From Azospirillum oryzae (lineage in GTDB: Bacteria > Pseudomonadota > Alphaproteobacteria > Azospirillales > Azospirillaceae), in NCBI RefSeq assembly GCF_008364795.1, contig NZ_VTTM01000014.1:1-64000 (forward strand): a DNA stretch of 64,000 bases, written 5' to 3'. Positions 1 through 8,988 of this stretch are shown one piece after another. The notes beneath the pieces were generated by a model. The model ran no database searches and was not told the origin of the DNA. It was given only the letters and a program-made list of their open reading frames with translations. Positions within the stretch are counted from its first letter, which is position 1, and each line of letters begins with the position of its first letter. The translations under genes were made by a program, and so were the position numbers.

Positions 1-75
1 CGTCGATAGGAGGCATGTGGACCGGCAGCAATGCCTGAAGCTAAGCCTTACTAATCGCTCGATCGGCTTGATCTC
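1..75 (+). rRNA. 23S rRNA gene, 3' end only
   Basis: The first 75 bases read like the last part of bacterial 23S rRNA. The landmarks are GTCGATAGG, then GAAGCTAAG, then TACTAATCGCTCGATCGG and a terminal CTTGATC. The gene would enter from the left of the window. The bases that follow (76-161) do not resemble a 5S rRNA gene on either strand, and a strong hairpin begins at 162. Either this operon lacks a 5S gene at the usual place or the fragment is a rearrangement scar. The end point is estimated from where the conserved terminal helix should finish. Confidence 0.8.
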
Positions 76-161
76 ACTGGGCGCCATGCACAGCGGTAAG
101 CCGCTTCATGGACGATCTGAAGACGCATCCCGTCACTTGAAACTCGATTTTATCGCGATCA

Positions 162-202
162 GCGAAAAGGCCGCCTCCCTTGTGGGAAGGCGGCCTTTTC
201 GC
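162..202. terminator. Bidirectional intrinsic terminator
   Basis: A near-perfect hairpin has 15-bp arms at 162-176 and 188-202, built on AAAAGGCCGCCT pairing with AGGCGGCCTTTT. The A and T runs are inside the stem base, so either strand ends in a U-rich tract. It lies between the 23S rRNA end (plus strand) and the end of the minus-strand GNAT gene and can serve both. Confidence 0.75.
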
Positions 203-223
203 GTTTGGAATTTCGGCTTTCTC

Positions 224-1330
224 CTACTCGCCCAGGCTGCGGAAGCCCATGTCGCTGTCGGCGACGGTGACGAACCAGTTCTTCGGATCGCCGACCGTGC
301 CGGCAAGCTCCGGCTGGTCGAGCGCCGGCCGCACCATCATGCGGGTCGGCGTGCGCAGGCCGTTCTTCAGGCACAGGAAGCCCATCATCGACAGCGGCCG
401 CGCCGCCTGGGCATTCAGTGTCCGGCACATCAGCGCGACCATGCCCTGCCGGCGCGCCAACTCGGTCATCAGCGAGAAGGCCGCCACCAGCCAGCCCGGC
501 CGGGCCAGATAATCGCAGACCACGCCGACCGGCTCGCCCTTCCAGTAATCGACCCGCAGCACGACATAGGCCAGCACGGTCTCGCCGCGCATGACGTAGA
601 AGCGGCGGAAGCGGTCGGCCTGCGGCGTGAGGTCGAAGCGCCAGTTCAGGAAGGCCCAGTCGCGCCGGGCGATCACCGGATGCTGCGCCGAGGCCGCTTC
701 CCACAGGTCGTCGACACGGTAGTCGAAGCGGTCGATCTCCACCAGTCTGGCGCCGAGCAGCTTGGCCGACAGCCCGTAGCCCAAGGAGGCAGTGGCCAGC
801 GCCGGCTTGCCCACCCTGGCGACCAGCTTGGCCAAGCCCCCGCCATAGGGGCTGACGCGCAGGCAGCGCAGCGGATCGATCACCCGCAGATAGGTCGGCA
901 CATTGCCGAGATCGAGCCAGCCACCGCGCTTGTAGGATTTGTAGGCGGCCTCCGTCATCGACAGCGACACGGCGAGGTCGCCGGCCGCGGAGTGGGTCTC
1001 CGACAGGGCGGGACCGACGCCGCGCAGGCGCCATTCCGGGGCGACCATCAGGTCGATCGCCCAGGAGGCCCGCCGGTTGCGTTCACCCACCTTCAGGGCG
1101 AAGGGGATGCCGCCCTGCTGGCCGACCACCGCGCCGTTCCGCTTGCACAGCCAGAGCTGCGGCCCCTCATGCTCCCGCTCCGGCGGTTCCTCGAACAGCC
1201 AGTGGAAATGGTCGGGACAAAGCTGGATCGCCTCCGCACCGAAATGCGCGCGCTGGAACGTCTCCAGAGCGGCGCGGTCGCCCGGTTCATACCGGGCGAC
1301 GCCACGTTGCTTCCAGTCGATGACGCTCAT
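224..1330 (-). CDS. GNAT-family acetyltransferase-like protein
   Basis: 368 residues. The family is suggested by a mid N-terminal segment reading APEWRLRGVG (about residues 97-106). This resembles the R/Q-x-x-G-x-G acetyl-CoA pyrophosphate loop of GNAT acetyltransferases, after a strand that carries an invariant-looking GQQGGIPF. The C-terminal half resembles the second GNAT-like fold seen in Eis- or FemAB-like proteins, but I cannot assign a substrate. The ATG sits in an ATGA overlap with the stop of the NadE-like gene and has GGAGG just upstream, so the two are translationally coupled. As last gene of a ligase/ACP/AsnB/NadE operon it may acylate the same surface-polymer precursor. That role is inference. 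Confidence 0.7.
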   Translation of the reverse strand: MSVIDWKQRGVARYEPGDRAALETFQRAHFGAEAIQLCPDHFHWLFEEPPEREHEGPQLWLCKRNGAVVGQQGGIPFALKVGERNRRASWAIDLMVAPEWRLRGVGPALSETHSAAGDLAVSLSMTEAAYKSYKRGGWLDLGNVPTYLRVIDPLRCLRVSPYGGGLAKLVARVGKPALATASLGYGLSAKLLGARLVEIDRFDYRVDDLWEAASAQHPVIARRDWAFLNWRFDLTPQADRFRRFYVMRGETVLAYVVLRVDYWKGEPVGVVCDYLARPGWLVAAFSLMTELARRQGMVALMCRTLNAQAARPLSMMGFLCLKNGLRTPTRMMVRPALDQPELAGTVGDPKNWFVTVADSDMGFRSLGE

Positions 1331-2331
1331 GCCTCCTCCCCGACGGACACCGGCTGCACCAGATGGGCATCGCGCAGGATGCGGGCCGATGTGCGGCGCT
1401 TGGCGGTGATGTCCTTATAGACGCGATGGACCTGCGGAATGGTGAGGTTCAGCGCCGCCGCAGCCTCCTCCTCGCTGGCGCCGCGCCCGTAGGCACAGAG
1501 TGCCAGGTCCAGCTTGTCGTAGGGCAGGGCGTAGTAGAACTCCTCCTGCGACTGCGGCAGGGTGTAGGTGTCGGTGCTGGGCGACTGGGCCTGGATCTCC
1601 GCCGGCAGGCCGAGATGGGCCGCCATCTGGTAGACCTGCGACTTGTACAGGTGGGCGATCGGCTTCAGGTCGGCCAGACCGTCGCCGCCGCGCACGAAGA
1701 AGCCCAACTCGTATTCCAGCCGGTTCGGTGTGCCGAGCACGGCGTAGTTCAGGCGGTCGGCGTGGGTGTATTCGACCGTCTTGCGGATGCGCTGCTTCAG
1801 GTTGGTTGCTGCGACGACGTCGAGATAGACGTCCACCGGCATGCGGCTGGTCTGGCGCTCGCCCTCCGGCGACTCGACGGTCAGGGTGAAGTAGTTGACA
1901 CGGTCGGCGTCCAGCAGGTTGCCGGCCAGACCGATCTTCTGCTTCCAGCCCGGCCCGAATTCCGGGAACAGCCGGCGGATGGCATTGTCGCGCCGTTCGT
2001 AGCAGCCGAGAGCTTCCAGCGGGCCGGTGATGTTCTCCATCACCGGGGTGACGCCGAGATGCTCGCAGAGCAGGGTGCCGAGGCGGGTGCTCTTCGGCGA
2101 ATTCTCCTTCTCCGGCATCAGGATGCACTGAACGCGCTCCGGCCCCAGGGCGCGGACGGCGAGCGTGGCGCAGACCGAGCTGTCGATGCCGCCGGACACG
2201 CCGAGCACGATGCCCTGGCGGCGCAGATCATGGGCGACGATGCGTTGGATGGCGTCTTCGATCTCGCGCGCCGCGGACGCGCAATCCAGATCGAGGGCCT
2301 TGGAGTCGAACGAGGACAGAGCGTTCAGCAT
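1327..2331 (-). CDS. nadE: NAD(+) synthetase-like, ammonia-dependent amide ligase
   Basis: 334 residues from the ATG chosen here (MLNALSSF). An in-frame ATG ten codons earlier has no better ribosome site. The PP-loop SGGIDSS lies near residues 46-52, followed by family landmarks such as LMPEKENSP, TNLKQRIRK and GTPNRLEYELGFF. There is no N-terminal nitrilase domain, so ammonia rather than glutamine would be the direct donor. The classical reaction adenylates nicotinate adenine dinucleotide and amidates it to NAD. The protein is longer than minimal NadE (about 270 residues) because of a C-terminal helical extension. It sits between AsnB and a GNAT gene in a polymer-type operon, so a specialised amidation of a sugar acid or acyl group is also possible. 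The position alone does not decide. Confidence 0.8.
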   Translation of the reverse strand: MLNALSSFDSKALDLDCASAAREIEDAIQRIVAHDLRRQGIVLGVSGGIDSSVCATLAVRALGPERVQCILMPEKENSPKSTRLGTLLCEHLGVTPVMENITGPLEALGCYERRDNAIRRLFPEFGPGWKQKIGLAGNLLDADRVNYFTLTVESPEGERQTSRMPVDVYLDVVAATNLKQRIRKTVEYTHADRLNYAVLGTPNRLEYELGFFVRGGDGLADLKPIAHLYKSQVYQMAAHLGLPAEIQAQSPSTDTYTLPQSQEEFYYALPYDKLDLALCAYGRGASEEEAAAALNLTIPQVHRVYKDITAKRRTSARILRDAHLVQPVSVGEEA

Positions 2332-2386
2332 GGTCACGGTTCCCGATGGGGGTTGATGCATCGTCGGTCGGATAGAATCGCGGCGG

Positions 2387-4438
2387 TCAGGCCGCGGTGG
2401 GCTGGGCAATGGACTGGGGCGTGGCGGTCCGGGTGTCGGCCACCCGATCCTCCAGCACATGAATTTCGGCGCGGTCCAAGGCATCGCGCTGGTCGCGGAT
2501 GCGCTGGGGAAGCTCGTCGTGGACGTAATGGGCGAGGATCTGCAGGGTCAGTGTGCCGACCAGGGCCATCTCCTCCCGCTCGCCAGCCATGCGGCCGTTC
2601 TGGCGGTGGGCCTTGTCGGCCAGCGCGCCGACCGCCGCCGCATCGGTCAGGCCGTAGCGGGCGAGCGCCTCCGGCGACAGCAGGTCGCGGACATAGTCCG
2701 GGGCGCCGTCGCCGAACAGGGCGGTGGTCATCGGCGCGCGATAGGGCCGCTTCGGCCGCTGGAAGATCTCGGCCGGCAGATGGCGGGCGGCCAGCCGGCG
2801 CAAGGCCAGCTTGTCGCGCAGCCCCAGCATCTTCACCCGATCCGGCAGGGCGGCGCAGAGGTCGTCCACCGCCGGGTCGAGGAACGGGTAGCGGACCTCG
2901 ATGCTGTTGGCCATGGCGACGCGATCGCCCTGGGCCGACAGCAGGTAGGGGGTCATGAAGGTGGCGATCTCCGCCCACTGGCTGCGGGCCAGCGGCGACC
3001 AGCGCGACCAGCCGTCCGGCAGATGGGCCGCCACATGCGCCTCGAAGGCTGCATCGTCGGCGGTTGCCTGGACATCGGCGGACAGCAGACGCTGTGACCA
3101 CCCGGTGTTCCGCCAGCGGGTGCGGTGGGCATAGAAGGTCTCGTCGGTGTCCATCATCCCGCGCTTGAAGAAGGCCTGCCATAGCGGGCTGTCCTTCTGG
3201 CCGTTGACGGCGGCGAAGGGATGGACGCGGCCCAGCAGCTTCGGACGCGCCTTGCTGCCGGGCTGGCGCGCCCAGAAGCGGCGGACCTTGTCCTCCTTGA
3301 AGATGTCGTAACCGGCCAGCCATTCGTCGGCACCCTCGCCGGACAGCACCACGCGGATGCCGCTCTCGCGCACCAGACGCGACAGCAGGAAGAGCGGGGC
3401 GGGGGCGGTGCGGACCAGCGGCGTCTCGCCATGGCGGATGACGTCGGGCAGGGCGGATTGGATGTCCTGCGGGCCGCAGAGGATGTCATGGTGCTCGGTC
3501 CCGACATGGCCGGCGACCAGCCGCTGCTGCGGCGTCTCGTCGAAGCCGGCGTCGGTGAAGCGGACACCGAAGCTGTGCATGTGGGTGGTGTCGAGCTTGC
3601 GGGCCAGCGCCGCGATCACCGAGCTGTCGAGCCCGCCGCTGATATAGACGCCGACCGGCACGTCGGCGCGCAGCCTCAGGCGGATGGCGTCGAGCAGCTT
3701 CTCCTCCAGCCGGTCGGCCGCCTCGTCCAGCGACAGGTTGGCGAGTGACGGATCGGTGACGAAATCGGGCTGCCAGTAGCGGTCGACATGCAGCGCCAGC
3801 GTGGAGTCCACGCGGATGGCGGTGGCCGCCGGAACGCTCTCCACCCCTGCGAAGACGCTGCCGTGCGGCGCGGTGCTCCAGTGGGTGAAGACCTGGGCGA
3901 GACGGGCCGGGTCGAAGGCGGGCGTCACGCGGCCGCCGCCGAACAGGGACTTGGCCTCCGACGCGAAGGCCAGATGGTCGCCGCGCCGGGCATAGAACAG
4001 CGGCAGGATGCCGAGCCGGTCGCGGACCAGCCACAGCTCGCGCCGGGTCGCGTCCCACAGGCAGATGGCGAACTGGCCGTTCAGCTTGGCCCAGGTGGCG
4101 GGGCCGTATTCCTCGAAGGCGTGGACGATCACCTCGGTGTCGGTCCGGGTGTAGAAGCGGTGGCCGCGCGCCTCCAGCTCCCGGCGCAGTTCGACATGGT
4201 TGAAAATCTCGCCGTTGAAGCTGATCCAGAGGGTGCGGTCCTCGTTGTGGATCGGCTGGAAGCCGCCGGCCAGACCGACGATGCTGAGCCGCGCATGGGC
4301 AAGACCGATCCGGTCGTCACGATAGAAGCCGTAGCCGTCCGGGCCGCGGTGGCCCAGCATGGCGATCATGCGCTTCAACTCGTCCAGACCGGCAGGTTCG
4401 GCACGCGATCCTGCGAGAACTCCGGCGACACCACACAT
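2387..4438 (-). CDS. asnB: Asparagine synthase-type glutamine amidotransferase
   Basis: 683 residues. The start is fixed by MCGVAG, because Cys2 is the Ntn-type glutaminase nucleophile exposed after Met removal. Further glutaminase landmarks follow: GHRGPDG, SFNGEIFNH and RDRLGILPL. The synthase half starts with the PP-loop ISGGLDSSVIAALA and later has SGEGADEWLAGY and RYPFLDPAV. The family hydrolyses glutamine and uses the ammonia to amidate an adenylated carboxylate. Copies in capsule or EPS loci are often devoted to uronamide or other polymer amides rather than asparagine. Here it lies upstream of the NadE-like gene (55 bp) and downstream of an AMP-forming ligase, which favours such a role by inference. 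Confidence 0.85.
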   Translation of the reverse strand: MCGVAGVLAGSRAEPAGLDELKRMIAMLGHRGPDGYGFYRDDRIGLAHARLSIVGLAGGFQPIHNEDRTLWISFNGEIFNHVELRRELEARGHRFYTRTDTEVIVHAFEEYGPATWAKLNGQFAICLWDATRRELWLVRDRLGILPLFYARRGDHLAFASEAKSLFGGGRVTPAFDPARLAQVFTHWSTAPHGSVFAGVESVPAATAIRVDSTLALHVDRYWQPDFVTDPSLANLSLDEAADRLEEKLLDAIRLRLRADVPVGVYISGGLDSSVIAALARKLDTTHMHSFGVRFTDAGFDETPQQRLVAGHVGTEHHDILCGPQDIQSALPDVIRHGETPLVRTAPAPLFLLSRLVRESGIRVVLSGEGADEWLAGYDIFKEDKVRRFWARQPGSKARPKLLGRVHPFAAVNGQKDSPLWQAFFKRGMMDTDETFYAHRTRWRNTGWSQRLLSADVQATADDAAFEAHVAAHLPDGWSRWSPLARSQWAEIATFMTPYLLSAQGDRVAMANSIEVRYPFLDPAVDDLCAALPDRVKMLGLRDKLALRRLAARHLPAEIFQRPKRPYRAPMTTALFGDGAPDYVRDLLSPEALARYGLTDAAAVGALADKAHRQNGRMAGEREEMALVGTLTLQILAHYVHDELPQRIRDQRDALDRAEIHVLEDRVADTRTATPQSIAQPTAA

Positions 4439-4505
4439 GAGCGTGCTCTCTGTCCTGGGGTGGGTATTCGTGGTGGTGCTCAGGGTTGGGAAGCGAGGTC
4501 CCTGC

Positions 4506-6098
4506 CTAACCCTCTGCCGCTGTGCGGGAGTGGGCACTGATACCGCCGTCGGGCACGCGGACTTCCTCCACCAGCTCTGCCCGCCGGATCTTGCCGGAGT
4601 CGGTCTTCGGCAGGCTGTCGCGGAACTCGATGAATTTCGGCACGAGGTGGCTCTCCAGCCGGCCGCGGCAATGCTGCCTGATGGCCGCCTCGGAAATGGC
4701 GGCGCCGTCGCGTGGGACGAGGAAGGCCTTGACCGCGAGCCCGTCGGCATCGTCGGGGACGCCGATGACGCAGGCCTCCAGAACGCCCTCCAGTTCGTAC
4801 AGCGCGTTCTCGACCTCCTTTGGGCTGACCTTCTCGCCGCGGCACTTGAACACATCGTCCTTGCGGCTGACGAAGTAGAGGTGCCCCTCGGCGTCCTGGG
4901 TGAACAGGTCGCCGGTGAACAGCAGGGTCTCGCCCTGGGGACCGCGACGCAGGCGCCGGGCGGTTTCCTCAGGCCGGTTCCAATAGCCGCGCATCACGTT
5001 GGCGCCCCGCACCACCAGCTCGCCCACCTGGCCGGGGGGGAGGCGGTTGCCGTCCTCGTCGGCGACGAACGCCTCGCAGTTCGGAATGGCGCGTCCCACC
5101 GAGGCCGGTTTGGCGTCCAGATCGGCGGGGTCGAGCGTGCTGATGCGGGTGCAGCACTCGGTCATGCCGTACATGGAATGGAAGACGGCCTGGGGGAAAC
5201 GCTCGCGCAGCCGGCGGAGATGGGCGGCCGGCAGCGGGGCGGCGGCGTTGGTCAGATAGCGCAGGTGGCCGAGGTCGGCGGTCTTCGCCGCTTCCAGCCC
5301 CAGCAGGGTGGAGAAGACGGTCGGGACGCCGGGCAAGCCGGTGACCCGGTGCTGCACCATGCGCTTCAGCGTCTCCATCGGGAAGGCGAAGGAGCGCTCC
5401 AGCACCAGGGTGAAGCCGACGCGGGCGCCGGTCAGCACCTGGGACAGGCCGTAACCGAAGGTCAGCGGCAGCACGCACATCACCACGTCGTCGGGGGTAT
5501 TCCCCAGATAGGTCGAGATCGACCAGCTGGTGTTGACGTAGTTGGCATGGGTCAGCATCACGCCCTTCGGCCGGCCGGTGGTGCCGGAGGTGTACATGAT
5601 CGCCGCCAGATCCTGGTCGATCAGACCGGGATCGGCCGGCTGGCGCTGCGGAGCCGTCAGCGCGTCGGCGTAAAGCAGACCGGATGCACCGGCCGGCAGC
5701 CCGGCGCCGACCCACAGAACCGCCGGCGGCGTTTCCACCGTCTCGAGCGCCGGCAGGACCTGCCGGGCCAATGCTGCCGGCGCGATCAGGACCCGGATGC
5801 CGGCATCTGCCAGCAGGTAGGTCAGCTTGTCGGCTTTGGTCGAGGGGTTGACGGGCACGAACACGCCGCCGGCCTTCAGCGTGCCGAACAGGCCGGCGAC
5901 ATATTCGATGGAGTTCTCCAGCATCACCGCCACGCGATCGCCGCGGGCGACCCCGGCTGACTGGAGCGCGCAGGCGACGGCATCGCTCTCGCGGTCCAGC
6001 TCGGAGAAGCTGCGGCGGGCATCCCCGGCGATCAGCGCAGTGCGGGAAGGATCCCGCCCGGTCGTCTCGCTGAGGAACTGGTGAACCAGATGGGCCAA
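4506..6098 (-). CDS. AMP-forming acyl/amino acid ligase (ANL family)
   Basis: 530 residues starting at TTG, chosen because AAGGAGG lies six bases upstream and the N-terminus (MAHLVHQFL) fits the family. The adenylation core motif YTSGTTGRPKG is at residues 169-179. YGMTECC, LFTGDLF and a C-terminal KTDSGKIRR with the probable catalytic lysine follow. It should activate a carboxylic acid as the acyl-adenylate and load it on CoA or on the adjacent acyl carrier protein, whose gene ends 80 bp upstream. Relatives are frequent in exosortase and EPS loci together with an AsnB homologue. The acid substrate cannot be read from the sequence. Confidence 0.85.
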   Translation of the reverse strand: MAHLVHQFLSETTGRDPSRTALIAGDARRSFSELDRESDAVACALQSAGVARGDRVAVMLENSIEYVAGLFGTLKAGGVFVPVNPSTKADKLTYLLADAGIRVLIAPAALARQVLPALETVETPPAVLWVGAGLPAGASGLLYADALTAPQRQPADPGLIDQDLAAIMYTSGTTGRPKGVMLTHANYVNTSWSISTYLGNTPDDVVMCVLPLTFGYGLSQVLTGARVGFTLVLERSFAFPMETLKRMVQHRVTGLPGVPTVFSTLLGLEAAKTADLGHLRYLTNAAAPLPAAHLRRLRERFPQAVFHSMYGMTECCTRISTLDPADLDAKPASVGRAIPNCEAFVADEDGNRLPPGQVGELVVRGANVMRGYWNRPEETARRLRRGPQGETLLFTGDLFTQDAEGHLYFVSRKDDVFKCRGEKVSPKEVENALYELEGVLEACVIGVPDDADGLAVKAFLVPRDGAAISEAAIRQHCRGRLESHLVPKFIEFRDSLPKTDSGKIRRAELVEEVRVPDGGISAHSRTAAEG

Positions 6099-6178
6099 GG
6101 AACCCTCCTTCTTGCCGTCGGCCTACCGCTGGGCCCTTCCGCGGGGCCTGTCCGTTGGCGCCCGTCGCTCGACCTATG

Positions 6179-6472
6179 TCAGGCGGCGTTGCGGAGTTCC
6201 TGCTTGCGGTCGACGAAGCTGGCGATGCGGTCGACCGACTCCAGGTTGTCGGCGATCATGTCGTCATCGTCGACGGCGATGCCGAAGCGCTCTTCCAGGA
6301 AGGCGACGACGTGCATGATGCCGGTGCTGTCGATGATCCCCGACTCCAGCAGGGATTCGCTGTTGTCGAAGCCGGAGTCCTTGCCGAGCAGGAAATTCTC
6401 CACGATGAAGGCGCGGATTTCCGGCAGGGCGGGAGCGGTCAGGGTCGTGTCGGTCAGGGTGGCGGTCCGCAT
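6179..6472 (-). CDS. Acyl carrier protein
   Basis: 97 residues from the ATG at the right end (AGGAG 11 bases upstream). It is acidic and helical, with the 4'-phosphopantetheine site SGIIDSTG placing the modified serine at residue 49. A short non-conserved N-terminal extension of about 15 residues precedes the ACP fold. It is the first gene of the minus-strand operon that continues into the AMP ligase, so the likely pair is ligase plus carrier. Such a pair would activate an acyl or aminoacyl group for transfer to a polysaccharide precursor. The longer open frame upstream of this ATG has no ACP-like sequence. Confidence 0.85.
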   Translation of the reverse strand: MRTATLTDTTLTAPALPEIRAFIVENFLLGKDSGFDNSESLLESGIIDSTGIMHVVAFLEERFGIAVDDDDMIADNLESVDRIASFVDRKQELRNAA

Positions 6473-6809
6473 GTCTCTGAAAACTCCTGCTGGGTTCGGT
6501 CGACGTGGGTTCGGTCGAAGCGATGTCTGACGAGGTCTGTCGAAATTGGTTCGGTGTGGACGGTGCCGGGTGGCTCGCGGGGATGATGTCGGGGGCGTGG
6601 GTCCGGCCATCCCTTGTCATGTGTCCCGCGGTGGATTGGCTCCTTGTTTTCGCATCCGCGTGATATGCAATTTTATTGTGATGGAGGCGGTGGTTTGCGA
6701 GGGCTCAAAGGATAGGAGTGGATTGAAGTCTGTGGTTAGCCACTCTGTTCTCCGGTAATAGGGCTTGTCGCTTGTCGCCAGACCTTCGGCTTGGCGTGGC
6801 CGGTCGCGG
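6473..6809 (-). promoter_or_regulatory. Intergenic region, probable promoter of the ACP-ligase-asnB operon
   Basis: 337 bases with no convincing gene. The part from about 6655 to 6745 is clearly poorer in G+C than its surroundings, as expected for a promoter serving the minus-strand operon that starts with the acyl carrier protein. I could not fix -35 and -10 boxes with confidence. No terminator with a T-run was found for the deacetylase gene that ends at 6810, so read-through from upstream is possible. Confidence 0.4.
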
Positions 6810-7739
6810 TCATACGCCCGCGGACTTGGGTTTTGCCATCGAGCCTGCCCATTCGGGTGTCACCTTGCCGGCCGGGCTGTCGGAGGCGGCCTTGCGCTTG
6901 CGCAGCCAGGCCGGGATACCGGTCAGCTGGACGCTGAGCCAATCGACGGTCGCGTCGTCGGACACAGGGAAAGCCTTCAGGCGCAGCGGGTCGGTGGAAG
7001 AATCGTTCCAGCCGGGATCGATGGTGCGGGCGGTGCGGTATCCGGCACGCCGGATCTCCTCCACCTCGCGGTCGCTGAAGTCGCCGTTGGGGAAGGCGAA
7101 ATGGCGGCAGGGCCGGCCCAACGCCTCCTCCAGCTCAGCACGGCAGAGCGCGATCTCGTCGGCGCAACGGCCGTCGTCACATTGCAACAGGATCGGGTGA
7201 GTGCGGGTGTGGGCGCCGTAATCGGCGACATCGGTCATCCGCGCGATCTCGTCCCAGGTCATCGCCTGACGGTCGGCGCCGTCGCGATCGGGATCGTCGC
7301 CGGCTTCGGCCAGCAGGCGGCGGCGTTCGGGATCGGGCACCCGCTTCAGCCGCTCCACCCCGATGCCGTCGGCGGCGGCGGTCTTCCACCAATAGGGGCG
7401 GGCGGTGCCGACGATCTGGCTGCAGAGATAGATAGTCGGCCGCAAATCGAACTCGCGGAACAAGGGCGCCAGCGCCGTATTGTTCCGATGCCCGTCGTCG
7501 AAGGTGATGACCAGCGGATAAGCCGGCAGCTTGTCCCAGCGGCCGCTCTCCATGGCGGCGGCGACGGCGTCCAGCGTGGTGAAGCCGTAATGCCTGGCAT
7601 ACCAGCGCAGATGCTCGCGCAGCACCTCAGGGGCCGGGTCGTGGTAGACGACGATGGTGACGGCGTGCCGCGCCTTCAGGAACCGCTGCATCGCACCGAA
7701 TCCCGACCAGCGCACCAGATTGGCAATGGCGTTTTTCAT
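6810..7739 (-). CDS. Polysaccharide deacetylase (NodB-like, CE4)
   Basis: 309 residues with a GGAGG ribosome site before the ATG. The NodB motif 1 is VITFDDGHRNN, with the catalytic and metal-binding aspartates at residues 81-82. Motif 2 is seen as GAHTRTHPIL, giving the H-x-x-x-H metal ligands. FAFPNGDFS resembles motif 3. No signal peptide is apparent, so the protein is cytoplasmic or exported by a route not visible here. CE4 enzymes remove N- or O-acetyl groups from amino-sugar polymers. The gene lies 79 bp after a glycosyltransferase gene in the EPS block and probably deacetylates the repeat unit or polymer. Confidence 0.85.
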   Translation of the reverse strand: MKNAIANLVRWSGFGAMQRFLKARHAVTIVVYHDPAPEVLREHLRWYARHYGFTTLDAVAAAMESGRWDKLPAYPLVITFDDGHRNNTALAPLFREFDLRPTIYLCSQIVGTARPYWWKTAAADGIGVERLKRVPDPERRRLLAEAGDDPDRDGADRQAMTWDEIARMTDVADYGAHTRTHPILLQCDDGRCADEIALCRAELEEALGRPCRHFAFPNGDFSDREVEEIRRAGYRTARTIDPGWNDSSTDPLRLKAFPVSDDATVDWLSVQLTGIPAWLRKRKAASDSPAGKVTPEWAGSMAKPKSAGV

Positions 7740-7818
7740 GGTGCCCCCTCCTTCATGTCGATGCTCCCGGTTCGGGCCGCGAGCGGCCTGAGCCGAAAGC
7801 GGCCTGCCGCTCTCCGCG

Positions 7819-8988
7819 TCAGCCGGTCGTGCTTTTCGTATGGCCCGCCGGTCCGGAGGCCGGCACCGGGCCGGCGGGAACGGCGGGCGTCGTGGTCAGG
7901 CTGCCGCGGGCGTTGCGGCGGTAGATCTCCAGCAGACGTTCGCGGAAGACGGCGACGTCGAACTGGCGCTCCCACCGTGCGCGGGCGCCGGCGCTGAGGT
8001 TGCGGCGCAGGTTGCGGTCGTCGATCACCCGCGCCAGCGCGTCGGCAAGCGCGGCGACATCGCCCGGCGGCACCAGCAGCCCGGTCTCGCCGTCGGCGAC
8101 GGCGTCCGGAACGCTGCCGACCGGGGTGGCGACGATGGTCAGCCCCTCCGCCATCGCTTCCAGCACCGACATCGGCAGGCCTTCGAACATCGAGGGTTGG
8201 ACCAGCACATGGGCGTTGGCCAGCTCGCGCCGGCAGCCGGCCTGGTCGAGCCAGCCGGTGAAGCGCACGCGGTCGGCGATGCCGAGAACCGTGGCAAGGC
8301 CGCGATAGGTCTCCAGATCGCCGTCGCCGGCGATGGTGACCTGCCAGTTCCGGTCGCGGCAGGCGGCGGATGCGAGTGCGTTCAGCAGGACGTCGATGCC
8401 CTTCAGCTTGATCAGCCGGCCGAGGAACAGCAGGCGCACCGGACCGGCGAAGCCTTCCTCCGCGTCGTCGCGCACCGGCGGGGAGGCCGGGCCCGGCACG
8501 GCGTTGTGCAGCAGGGTGGTGCGCTGCCGCGTCTCCGGCCCGAAGGCCTCCGCCACCCAGTCGCGCCAGAATTCGCCCAGAACGACGATCTCGCTGGTCA
8601 TCGCCATCATGCGGCGAATCGCCCAGCGCATCAGCGGGCTGCTGTCCTTGAAGTGCTTCGGGAAGCGTCCGCCATGCAGGTGCAGGACGACCGGCACGCC
8701 GAAGCTGCGGGCCAAGGCGATCAGGATGCCCTTGCGCAGGACACTGCCATATTCCGCCATATGGATGTGGACGAGGTCGGCCTTGCCGGCGGCGAAGCAG
8801 CCGGCGAGACGGGCGGTCGCCCGTGCGAAATATAGCGGCATCAGGTGGAATTTTCCGGGACCGTAGCTGTCGACCACCTCGAACTTCACATCCGGGCAGT
8901 TCTGCCGCAGATCCGTCGTGAAGTTGTCGACCACACGTCCCATTCCGCCTTTCTCCTGCGTGCCGCCGGGGGAGACGATATAGATCAT
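7819..8988 (-). CDS. Glycosyltransferase family 4 (GT-B)
   Basis: 389 residues starting at MIYIVSPGG with AGGAG eight bases upstream. Longer in-frame extensions upstream are not protein-like. The N-terminal Rossmann half contains GGMGRVVDN. The C-terminal donor-binding half has FLGRLIKLKGIDVLL and the EX7E-like region PSMFEGLPMSVLEAMAEG, then GETGLLVPPGD. This is classic GT4 architecture for retaining transferases that add a sugar from a nucleotide donor to a lipid-linked intermediate at the inner membrane. It is about one third identical by eye to the next gene upstream, suggesting successive steps in one repeat unit. Confidence 0.88.
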   Translation of the reverse strand: MIYIVSPGGTQEKGGMGRVVDNFTTDLRQNCPDVKFEVVDSYGPGKFHLMPLYFARATARLAGCFAAGKADLVHIHMAEYGSVLRKGILIALARSFGVPVVLHLHGGRFPKHFKDSSPLMRWAIRRMMAMTSEIVVLGEFWRDWVAEAFGPETRQRTTLLHNAVPGPASPPVRDDAEEGFAGPVRLLFLGRLIKLKGIDVLLNALASAACRDRNWQVTIAGDGDLETYRGLATVLGIADRVRFTGWLDQAGCRRELANAHVLVQPSMFEGLPMSVLEAMAEGLTIVATPVGSVPDAVADGETGLLVPPGDVAALADALARVIDDRNLRRNLSAGARARWERQFDVAVFRERLLEIYRRNARGSLTTTPAVPAGPVPASGPAGHTKSTTG

